This document shows positions 25,818 through 35,136 of a DNA stretch of 64,000 bases, one piece after another. The position numbers were made by a program, and so were the translations under genes. Source of the DNA: Microbacterium sp. SORGH_AS_0428 (GTDB taxonomy: Bacteria > Actinomycetota > Actinomycetes > Actinomycetales > Microbacteriaceae); NCBI RefSeq assembly GCF_031453615.1, contig NZ_JAVIZT010000001.1, positions 1,116,001 to 1,180,000 on the forward strand. The letters run 5' to 3'. Each line of letters begins with the position of its first letter. The stretch's first letter is position 1. Below the pieces are notes generated by a model. That model saw only the letters and a list, made by a program, of their open reading frames with translations. It ran no database searches and had not been told where the DNA came from.

Positions 25818-26773
25818 GCCTCCTCCTGACGGAGCATCGAGCGGATGTAGTAGCCGGAGATCACGAGCATGATCACCACGAGGATGACGGAGATCGCGCC
25901 ACCGGAGCCGAGATCGCCCGAGGCCATCGAGACGCTGTAGATGTAGACGCCGATGGTGTTGGTGTCCGCGCGGACGCCTCCGATCGTCTGCAGGGCGTAG
26001 ATCTGCGCGAACACGCGCAGGTCCCAGATGACCTGGAGGATCAGGAGCACGACGAGGATCGAGCGCAGGTAGGGGAAGACGATCAGGCGGAAGCGCGAGA
26101 AGGCACCCGCACCGTCCAGCTGCGCGGCCTCGAGGACCTCGTCGGGCACCTGGCCGAGCCCCGCGTAGACGGAGAAGGCGACGAAGGGGATCGCGCCCCA
26201 CGTGATGATGATCGCCGCCACGGCGAAGAAGCTGATCGGGTCGATGAGCCAGCTGTGTCCGGTCCAGTCGGTGCCGGTCAGCTGGGTCAGCGCGTAGTTG
26301 ACGAGACCGTACTGGGTGTCGAAGATCCAGCCCCAGACGATCGTGGCTGTCAGCGCGGGCATCGCCCAGGCGAGCAGCAGCGCGACCGAGACGGCGGTGC
26401 GCATGACGCGGCCGAGCTTCGTCATGAGCAGTGCGACGAGCACGCCCAGCACCATGGTCGCCGCGACGCAGACCACGCACAGCGCCACGCTGCGCGCGAG
26501 CACCTGCCAGAAACCCGAATCCGTCAGGACGGCGATGTAGTTGTCGAGTCCGACGAAGGACGGCGGGGCGCCGAAGATCTGCGCCCGACCGAACTCCTGG
26601 AACGACATGACGACCATCTGCACGAGCGGCCAGCCGATGAACACGGCGAGCATCACCAGAGCGGGCGAGAGCAGCAGAAGAGGGGTGAGCGCGCGGCGTC
26701 GGCGGCGCCGCGGGGCGGGCGGTGGCCCGGACACGGCGGCGACGCCGACGGGCAGCTCGGTGGCGACAGCCAC
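25814..26773 (-). CDS. Sugar ABC transporter permease, MalF-like (GlcNAc/chitobiose locus)
   Basis: A 319-residue CUT1 membrane subunit with a proline- and arginine-rich cytoplasmic N-terminus (to about residue 30), six helices, and the EAA loop with EVLEAAQLDGAGAFSRFRL. It follows the binding-protein gene across a 121-base gap that holds two hairpins. Confidence 0.9.
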   Translation of the reverse strand: MAVATELPVGVAAVSGPPPAPRRRRRRALTPLLLLSPALVMLAVFIGWPLVQMVVMSFQEFGRAQIFGAPPSFVGLDNYIAVLTDSGFWQVLARSVALCVVCVAATMVLGVLVALLMTKLGRVMRTAVSVALLLAWAMPALTATIVWGWIFDTQYGLVNYALTQLTGTDWTGHSWLIDPISFFAVAAIIITWGAIPFVAFSVYAGLGQVPDEVLEAAQLDGAGAFSRFRLIVFPYLRSILVVLLILQVIWDLRVFAQIYALQTIGGVRADTNTIGVYIYSVSMASGDLGSGGAISVILVVIMLVISGYYIRSMLRQEEA

Positions 26774-26806
26774 GGTGACTCCTTAGAACGGATGGGGGCG
26801 CTCCCC

Positions 26807-26885
26807 CGTGGGATGCCCGGTGACGGGCACCCCACGGCGAGCGCAGCGACGAGCCGAGACGACAGACGGGTCGGCTCGCCGCTGC
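26807..26885 (-). terminator. Two consecutive hairpins between binding-protein and permease genes
   Basis: First, GCAGCG-A-CGAGCCGA (26843-26857) pairs with TCGGCTCG-C-CGCTGC (26871-26885). Second, CGTGGGATGCCCG (26807-26819) pairs with CGGGCACCCCACG (26824-26836) with one mismatch and a 4-base loop. Hairpins here usually stabilise the upstream mRNA or cause partial termination, giving more binding protein than permease. Confidence 0.6.
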
Positions 26886-26894
26886 GAAGGTGGA

Positions 26895-28163
26895 TCAGCC
26901 GTTGAGAATGGACTCGATCTGCTCGTCGGCGGCAGCCGCGAGCGAGGCGACGTCTCCCCCGCCGGCGATGTTGACGAACAGGTCCTGCATGATGCCCTTG
27001 GCCTCCACATCCGCCCAGTTCGGCGATGCGGGCGTGAGCTTGGCATTCGCCGCAGCCGACGCGATCACGGACGCGAGCTCCGGCGTGGCTGCGGCGACCT
27101 TGTCACCCAGCGACGTCTTCGCGGGCACGAGACCCGCCTCGGCCAGGATCGTCTGGTACTCGTCGCTCAGCATGATCTCCAGCGCCGACTTCGCCAGCTC
27201 CGGGTTCTTGGACTTGGCGGCGATGCCGACGTTGGAGCCGCCCGCGAAGACCTGCGCTGCGCCGCCCTTGGCGCCGGGCAGAGCGAACTCTCCGGTCGTC
27301 TCGGCGACCGCGGTCGCCTGCTTGTCCTCGTCTGCGACGATCGACCAGTAGGCCCAGCTGGGCGCGGAGTAGGTCGCGGACTGCTCGGTGCGGAAGGGCA
27401 CCCACCCCTCGGTCTCGTCGCCGTCCTTGGGCGCCAGAGACGCCTTCGTCATCAGCTCCTGGACCTGCTCGAGCCCGGCGATGGACTCAGGGCTGGACAA
27501 CTGCGCGTCCCAGCTGCCGTCGCTCGCCTGCACGGCGACCTCGCCGCCGTTCTCCCAGATGAAGGGCAGCCCGTTGTACCAGTCCTTGCCGGGGAAGTAG
27601 ACGCCCGAGACGCCGGGCAGGGCTGCCGCGAGGGTCAGACCGTTCGACACGTACTCGTCGAGGGTGGTGGGCACCGAGACACCGGCCTGTGCGTACTGCG
27701 CCGTGTTGTAGAACACGACGCGCGAGCCCGAGTAGTAGGGCGCGGCGTACAGGTCGCCGTCCCAGCTGCCCGCCTCGACGAATCCGGGCAGCAGGTCCGA
27801 GCCGCCGAGCTCGTCCTCGATGTCGCCCAGGCTCAGCAGTGCTCCGCTCGACGTGAACGCCGGAGCCTGCGTGTTGCCCATCTCGACCACGTCGGGGCTG
27901 TCGTTGGACGACAGGCTCGTGGTGAGCTTGTCGACGAGGCCGGTCCACTGCTGCTCCTCGATGACCAGCGTGGAACCGGGATTCTGGTCCTCGAATGTCT
28001 TCACGAGATAGTCGCGGGCATCCTGAGGGGTGTCGGTGCCGACGAGCCAGACGCGGATCTCCGCGCTCCCGCCGCTCGACGAGCCGCCTCCTGTCCCCGC
28101 GCATCCGGCAAGCGCAATCGCCGATGCGCCCATCAGGGCGACGGCTGGGAGGAACTTCTTCAT
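26895..28163 (-). CDS. Sugar ABC transporter substrate-binding lipoprotein (GlcNAc/chitobiose locus)
   Basis: A 422-residue extracellular binding protein. The lipoprotein signal is MKKFLPAVALMGASAIALAGC with the lipobox LAGC; the mature part starts with a glycine-serine linker. The body (RVWLVGTDTPQDARDYLVKTF, GNTQAPAFTSSGALL, PYYSGSRVVFYN) is SBP family 1. It lies 63 bases after the ROK regulator on the same strand and probably shares its transcript. The ligand is inferred from the flanking hexosamine genes. Confidence 0.9.
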   Translation of the reverse strand: MKKFLPAVALMGASAIALAGCAGTGGGSSSGGSAEIRVWLVGTDTPQDARDYLVKTFEDQNPGSTLVIEEQQWTGLVDKLTTSLSSNDSPDVVEMGNTQAPAFTSSGALLSLGDIEDELGGSDLLPGFVEAGSWDGDLYAAPYYSGSRVVFYNTAQYAQAGVSVPTTLDEYVSNGLTLAAALPGVSGVYFPGKDWYNGLPFIWENGGEVAVQASDGSWDAQLSSPESIAGLEQVQELMTKASLAPKDGDETEGWVPFRTEQSATYSAPSWAYWSIVADEDKQATAVAETTGEFALPGAKGGAAQVFAGGSNVGIAAKSKNPELAKSALEIMLSDEYQTILAEAGLVPAKTSLGDKVAAATPELASVIASAAANAKLTPASPNWADVEAKGIMQDLFVNIAGGGDVASLAAAADEQIESILNG

Positions 28164-28226
28164 GTGCTGTCCTCTGTTCTTGATGATGAGACCGTGAGCA
28201 CCGGCGGCGCTGACGGGGAGGTGCTG

Positions 28227-29426
28227 TCAGGAGACGCCGAGCGTCGCCGACAGCACCATGACGGCCGCACCGCGCAGGACGATGTCCTGGCCCTGCTCCG
28301 TCATCCGTACGCGGACGCCCTCATGGAAGGGCGCGAGTGTCCGCGTGCGGAGGGCCTCGGCGGTGGCCTGCGCAAGCACACCGCCGAGGAGTTCAGGGGG
28401 GCCGGAGAGGACGATCTCCGACAGATCGAGCGCACCCACGACGGGAGCGAGCGCGATGCCGAGGCGCTCCCCCGCATCCCGCAGGACCGTGTCGCGGTCG
28501 CCGGGCGCGGCCTCATCCGCTCTGGCCGTCAGCGCCGGCACGGAGAGCCACGCCTCGAGGCAGCCCACCTTGCCGCACGCGCAGAGCGGGCCGCCGTCGG
28601 TGCCGACGGTGACGTGACCGATCTCACCCGCGGCGAAGCGGCTGCCGCGCATCGGCTGGCCGCCGGCGAGCAGGCCCGATCCGACACCGCTGCCGACCTT
28701 CACCAGCAGCACGTCGTCACCGGAGCCTCCGAACGTGTACTCCGCCAGTACGGCGGCGTTCGCATCGTTGGCGACGAGCACCTCGAGCCCGAGCGCCTCG
28801 CTCAGCACGCCCTCGAGGTCGAAGCCGGCCCACCCCATGTTCGGCGCCGTGAGCACGATGCCGCGGTCGTCGATCACGCCGGGAGTGCCGACCCCGACGC
28901 CGAGCACGGGGGCCTTCGCCTCGGCCACGAGCCGCTCCGCGAGCGAGATGACGGCGGCCAGGACCTCGGATGCGGCGGCGGGATGCGGAGTCTCGGCGCG
29001 CGCGACGATGTCGCCGTCGAGGGTCAGGACCGCACCGATGAAGACGTCGCTCCCCGAGAGGTCCAGCCCGATGATGCGGTGACCGGCGCGGTCGACGTCG
29101 ACGAGCATGGCGGGCTTGCCGGGGCGGCTGCCCTCGCGCATGCCCTTCTCCACGACGAATCCGTCGCCGATCAGCTCGGCCACGAGGTCGGAGATCGTGA
29201 CGCGGGTGAGCCCGGTCTCCCGCGACAGATCGGCACGGCTCATGGCCCCGCGGTGGAAGAGCGTCTGCAGCACGAGCGAGCGGTTGTGTCCGCGCGCGTG
29301 CTCGGGCAGGACCTTCACTCCCGCGCGCAGCGCACGGCCGGGGGCGAAGGCGCCACCACGGGAGGTCATGTGGGTGTGCGCGGGCTCGGAGAGGGAAGCG
29401 CCGCGCTGCACTTCCGATGCAGTCAT
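28227..29426 (-). CDS. ROK family transcriptional regulator (NagC-like)
   Basis: A 399-residue repressor. An N-terminal winged helix is seen (VLQTLFHRGAMSRADLSRETGLTRVTISDLVAEL, about 53-86, split here across family core), then a ROK sugar-binding fold with GLDLSGSDVFIGAV, VANDANAAVLAEY and the zinc motif CACGKVGCLEAW. It heads the GlcNAc transport and catabolism operon. The palindrome just before its ATG matches the one before hex, so it likely represses itself and both operons until the aminosugar or its phosphate binds. Confidence 0.88.
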   Translation of the reverse strand: MTASEVQRGASLSEPAHTHMTSRGGAFAPGRALRAGVKVLPEHARGHNRSLVLQTLFHRGAMSRADLSRETGLTRVTISDLVAELIGDGFVVEKGMREGSRPGKPAMLVDVDRAGHRIIGLDLSGSDVFIGAVLTLDGDIVARAETPHPAAASEVLAAVISLAERLVAEAKAPVLGVGVGTPGVIDDRGIVLTAPNMGWAGFDLEGVLSEALGLEVLVANDANAAVLAEYTFGGSGDDVLLVKVGSGVGSGLLAGGQPMRGSRFAAGEIGHVTVGTDGGPLCACGKVGCLEAWLSVPALTARADEAAPGDRDTVLRDAGERLGIALAPVVGALDLSEIVLSGPPELLGGVLAQATAEALRTRTLAPFHEGVRVRMTEQGQDIVLRGAAVMVLSATLGVS

Positions 29427-29456
29427 GTTTGTTAGTACACCTTACGAACAAACATG
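29424..29456. promoter_or_regulatory. ROK-regulator operator region
   Basis: GTTTGTTAGTACACCTTACG (29427-29446) matches the hex operator in both half-sites and spacing. It is nested in a larger perfect dyad, CATGTTTGTT/AACAAACATG, whose left arm contains the start codon. This suggests tight autoregulation. Confidence 0.75.
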
Positions 29457-29602
29457 ACGCAAGCATTCTTCGCGCTCGTCACACGACTGTTACACGGCGC
29501 CGTGATCGGAACGTTGTCGGAGATCGGACTCTGACCACGCCTTTATCAGACTTGCTCGCGTACCCTGGGTAGACACAGCACACGATGCACGGGGGTGATG
29601 GT

Positions 29603-31054
29603 GTGACGGATCTGGCAACCGGACCGCACGCGCAGAACGACACGGCGGCGGACGACACCGACGCCGGGTCCGGCGACGGCACGACGTCGGTCTACGCGTG
29701 GGCCCCCGAAGAGCCCAAGCCGCGCAAGCGCCACCTCGGCCTCTGGATCGGCGTCCCCTCCGGCGTCCTGGCGGTGGCCGCCGTCACGGCGTCGCTCGTG
29801 CTCATCGCCCCCGGAACGGCCGTCGCCGGCGTTCCGATCGGCGGTATGACCGTGGGCGGCGCGGCCGATGCGCTGTCCTCCCGCCTCGCCGGCGCAACCG
29901 TCGTGCTGAACACCCCCGACGGCGACGTCACCGTCACCGGTGCCGAGCTGGGCGCATCGATCGACGCGCGCACGATCGCCGAGCAGGCCTTCGACGCCCA
30001 CCCTCTGTGGAACGTGACGCAGTGGAACTCCGAGCCGCTCGTCGCCGACGTGACGCTGGATCCCGCGGTCGCCACGGACGCGCTTCGCGAGGCGGCCCCC
30101 GGCGCTTTCACCGACCCCACCGACGCGACCGTGACCTTCGATGCGGCGACCGCCTCCTACGTCTCCACGCCCGCCACGGCCGGAGAGGGCATCGACCTCG
30201 ACCAGGTGCGCACCGCCCTCGCCGAGGCCTTCTCGTCGGGAGCCGATCGCGTCACGATCGACGCGTCCATCGTCCCGGTGGACGCCGCCATCACGACCGC
30301 GGATGCCGAGACCTCGGTCACGCGGCTGAACGGCATCCTCGACACGATCGGCTTCTATGTGGGCGACGAGCGCACGGTTCCCGTGGACCGGGCACTGGCC
30401 GCATCCTGGCTGAAAGTCGGAACCGACGACGGCAAGCTCACCCTCTCGGCCGATGCCGACGCCATCCAGAAGACCGTCGACACGTTGGCACCGCTCGTCG
30501 ATCGCGCACCCGTCGACGCCACCGTCGTCACGAACGCAGCGGGCGATGTGCTGCGCGACCTCACGCCGGGCGCGGTGGGGCGCACACTCGGCGACACCTC
30601 CCAGGTGGCCGACGGCTTCGCCGCTCAGCTCGCGGCGGGCGACGCGGCCTATCAGCTGCCCGTGACCGAAGCACCGTTCACGACGACCGCCCTCCACCGT
30701 TACTCCGACGTCAACCTCAGCACGCAGCGGGCGACCTTCTACGAGAACGGTCAGGTCGTGAACAGCTGGCCGATCTCCTCGGGCCTCGGGGCGAACGCGA
30801 CGCCGACGGGCGAGTTCACCGTCTTCGCCCACGTGCGCATGCAGGACATGGGCTGCACGCCGACGTCGACCTACTGCACGAAGGACGTCCCGTGGGTCAC
30901 GTACTTCGCACCGGACATCGGCTTCCACGGCACGTACTGGCACAACAACTTCGGCAGCCCGATGAGCCACGGCTGCATCAACATGCCGATCGATCAGGCC
31001 GCCTGGGCCTACGAGTTCCTGTCCAAGGGGTCCGAGGTCTCGGTCCACTACTGA
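29603..31054 (+). CDS. L,D-transpeptidase (YkuD) with N-terminal peptidoglycan-binding-like domains
   Basis: A 483-residue cell-wall enzyme making 3-3 peptide cross-links. In order: a cytoplasmic tail rich in D, T and S, a membrane segment near residues 45-65, two repeated VanW-linked domains (PG_binding_4 type, about 65-200 and 215-340), and the YkuD domain with HGTYWHNN…SHGCINMP holding the catalytic Cys. GTG 29603 has GGGGG 7 bases upstream; an earlier ATG at 29585 lacks one. The gene is divergent from the ROK regulator and ends at a strong bidirectional terminator. Confidence 0.9.
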   Translation: MTDLATGPHAQNDTAADDTDAGSGDGTTSVYAWAPEEPKPRKRHLGLWIGVPSGVLAVAAVTASLVLIAPGTAVAGVPIGGMTVGGAADALSSRLAGATVVLNTPDGDVTVTGAELGASIDARTIAEQAFDAHPLWNVTQWNSEPLVADVTLDPAVATDALREAAPGAFTDPTDATVTFDAATASYVSTPATAGEGIDLDQVRTALAEAFSSGADRVTIDASIVPVDAAITTADAETSVTRLNGILDTIGFYVGDERTVPVDRALAASWLKVGTDDGKLTLSADADAIQKTVDTLAPLVDRAPVDATVVTNAAGDVLRDLTPGAVGRTLGDTSQVADGFAAQLAAGDAAYQLPVTEAPFTTTALHRYSDVNLSTQRATFYENGQVVNSWPISSGLGANATPTGEFTVFAHVRMQDMGCTPTSTYCTKDVPWVTYFAPDIGFHGTYWHNNFGSPMSHGCINMPIDQAAWAYEFLSKGSEVSVHY

Positions 31055-31060
31055 CCCGCA

Positions 31061-31108
31061 CCACGAAGAGGGGGCCGGATGCATCCGCATCCGGCCCCCT
31101 CTTCGTGG
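31061..31108. terminator. Strong bidirectional terminator between L,D-transpeptidase and idh
   Basis: A 22-bp perfect stem (31061-31082 with 31087-31108) around a 4-base loop, starting CCACGAAGAGGGGGCCGG. It serves both converging genes, ending 4 bases from the idh stop. Confidence 0.9.
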
Positions 31109-31112
31109 GATG

Positions 31113-33329
<2,217 letters not shown>

Positions 33330-33390
33330 GGATTTGTCTCTCCATAGAGGCGTCGAGGGTCAGCCGCCAGCCTATCGCACCCGCCCCGGT

Positions 33391-33408
33391 TATCTCGATG
33401 TCGAGATA
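33391..33408. promoter_or_regulatory. Palindromic operator before icd
   Basis: TATCTCGATGTCGAGATA has 8-bp arms around TG. The same core, TCTCGACGTCGAGATA, lies before sucC at 54631. The binding protein is not identified. Confidence 0.7.
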
Positions 33409-33510
33409 TCTCCCCCGTCGCACGGTCGGGTTCACGCCGCATCCGGACCCCGGAGTTCACACGGCCGGCATCCCTCCCCGCGGGTGGGCACCAGGCATTA
33501 GCCTGTGACC

Positions 33511-33963
33511 ATGACCGAACTGCGCCTCGAAGAGCTGTCGGCCGCGACGATCGTCGCCGTGAACAACATGTCACTCAAACCCGGGCAGGAACAGTTCCTC
33601 GCCCCGGTCAGCTACGGGGTCGCGGCGACCGTGATCGATCCGCGCACCAGCTGGCAGCGCGTCGTGCTCGCCGGCGACGACGTCGTGGGGTTCGTCAGCG
33701 CGAACTTCGACGAGCACGAGACGCAGGAGTGGTTCCGCTCGGTGCTCTGGCGTATCAACGTCGACGCCGACGATCAGGGCCAGGGCATCGGACGCTTCGC
33801 CATCGAGGGTCTCGTGAACGAGGCGCGCGAGCGCGGCATGGACCACGTCGACGTCATCTACGAAGCGGGCGAGGGCGGACCCGAGGCGTTCTTCCGCCGC
33901 GTGGGCTTCGAGCCCGTCGGCGAGACCGAGTTCGGCGAGGTCGTCGCGCGCATCGTGCTCTGA
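33511..33963 (+). CDS. GNAT family N-acetyltransferase (diamine acetyltransferase-like)
   Basis: A 150-residue acetyltransferase. Motif A is seen as WRINVDADDQGQGIGRFAIEGL (Q-x-x-G-x-G) with core DDQGQGIGRFAIEGLV; the late-strand motif PEAFFRRVGFEP follows. The N-terminal LSLKPGQEQFLAPVSY-like stretch (here NMSLKPGQEQFLAPVS) recalls SpeG/BltD polyamine acetyltransferases, which would make spermidine a possible substrate. It stands alone, divergent from icd. Confidence 0.8.
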   Translation: MTELRLEELSAATIVAVNNMSLKPGQEQFLAPVSYGVAATVIDPRTSWQRVVLAGDDVVGFVSANFDEHETQEWFRSVLWRINVDADDQGQGIGRFAIEGLVNEARERGMDHVDVIYEAGEGGPEAFFRRVGFEPVGETEFGEVVARIVL

Positions 33964-34007
33964 CGCCCAGGCGCGCTCGCTCCGCCGCGGTCGGCGCGGG
34001 CGCGCGC

Positions 34008-34074
34008 GTCGGAGATTCGATCGGATGTCGGAGGTTTCGGCCGGAATCCTCCGACGCGAGGGGGAATCTCCGAC
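34008..34074. repeat. 67-bp four-armed intergenic repeat, copy C
   Basis: All four arms match the consensus (GTCGGAG at offsets 1 and 20, CTCCGAC at 42 and 61), in the same orientation as the other copies. It lies after the GNAT gene and 108 bases before the DUF559 gene. Confidence 0.85.
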
Positions 34075-34182
34075 GGGACGTGTGGAGCGTCCTCCCCTCC
34101 CTCGCGACCGGGTTCCTGCGTGTCGCGCACATCCGGCTCTGCACCCGCACGCGCTGCAGCGCGCTGCGCGCATGCTGGCGGC

Positions 34183-35025
34183 ATGACGCTCGAGGACTGG
34201 CTGAGCACGCAGGGCGGCGTGGCGCACCGCGCTCTCGCCCAAGACGCGGGCTACGACGCCCGTCAGGTGCGTGCGCACGCCGCGGGCGGACGCGTCCGGG
34301 TGATGCGACGCGCGTGGATCGTGACGGATGCCGCGCCCGCCGACCTCGCGGCCGCCGCCGCGGCGGGTGGGCGGCTGGCGTGCGTGTCCGCCGCGCGCCA
34401 TCGGGGGTGGTGGCTCCCTCCGCTGGTCGACCCCGCCCTCCACCTGCATCTGTCGCCGCACGGGCGCTCCGGCGACGTCCCCGCCGGAGCCGTCGCGCAC
34501 TGGAGCGTGCCCGTCGCCCCTGCGGGCCGCTTCACGCTGGTGGAATCCGTCGAGGATGCGCTCCGGCATGTGGCGATGTGCCTCGCCCCGGAGGCCGCCC
34601 GCATCGTGTGGGAGTCAGCCTTGCGGGCGGAGGGGCTTTCTGTCGAGGCACTGCGACTCGTGCGGTGGCGTTCGCCCGCCGCATCCGCTCTCGCCCGCCA
34701 GGTCACGGGTCTGTCGGACTCCGGACTGGAGACGGTCTTCGTCGTGCGGCTCGGCCCGTGGGGACTGCCGATCCAGCAGCAAGCGGTCATCGCGGGGCAG
34801 CGTGTCGATGTGCTGATCGGCGACCGGCTCGTCATCCAGCTCGACGGATTCGCCCATCATCACAGCGCCGCCCAGCGCGGTCGCGACATCGCCCACGATG
34901 CGGAGCTGCGGCTGCGCGGGTACACCGTGCTGCGCTTCGGCTACGCACAGGTCATCTACGACTGGCCCGCCGTGGAGCGCACGGTCGCCCGCGCCGTCGC
35001 GGCGGGTCTGCACCTGGTCCGCTGA
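34183..35025 (+). CDS. DUF559 (Vsr-like endonuclease fold) protein with AbiEi-type N-terminal domain
   Basis: A 280-residue protein of uncertain function. The first 60 residues (LEDWLSTQGGVAHRALAQDAGYDARQVRAHA, given here only as a region) look like the winged helix of AbiEi-type antitoxins. The C-terminal third carries the Vsr-like PD-(D/E)XK core: GQRVDVLIGDRLVIQLDGFA, then DIAHDAELRLRGYTVLRFGYAQV. Where many nucleases have Glu before the DG motif, this one has Gln (IQLDG). No partner AbiEii toxin is adjacent. The gene is bracketed by two 67-bp repeats. Confidence 0.7.
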   Translation: MTLEDWLSTQGGVAHRALAQDAGYDARQVRAHAAGGRVRVMRRAWIVTDAAPADLAAAAAAGGRLACVSAARHRGWWLPPLVDPALHLHLSPHGRSGDVPAGAVAHWSVPVAPAGRFTLVESVEDALRHVAMCLAPEAARIVWESALRAEGLSVEALRLVRWRSPAASALARQVTGLSDSGLETVFVVRLGPWGLPIQQQAVIAGQRVDVLIGDRLVIQLDGFAHHHSAAQRGRDIAHDAELRLRGYTVLRFGYAQVIYDWPAVERTVARAVAAGLHLVR

Positions 35026-35035
35026 GCGCACGGGC

Positions 35036-35102
35036 GTCGGAGAAACGCCCCGATGTCGGAGGTTTCCGCCCGGATCCTCCGACATTCGCGCCGAACTCCG
35101 AC
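35036..35102. repeat. 67-bp four-armed intergenic repeat, copy D
   Basis: Perfect in all four arms, same orientation as the rest. It begins 10 bases after the DUF559 stop, so copies C and D bracket that gene. It also separates it from the convergent ATPase gene. Confidence 0.85.
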
Positions 35103-35136
35103 GCGCGGCGCCGCGCGAGCGCCCGTGCGGCATCCC

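Noticed and set aside
26808..29435. An 875-codon open frame on the + strand
   Set aside because: It runs antisense through the ROK regulator and binding-protein genes, has an arginine- and glycine-rich shadow composition and no domain; long antisense frames are normal at this GC content.
34075..34182. Possible tRNA or small RNA before the DUF559 gene
   Set aside because: No cloverleaf or anticodon arm could be drawn; only GC-rich sequence is seen.
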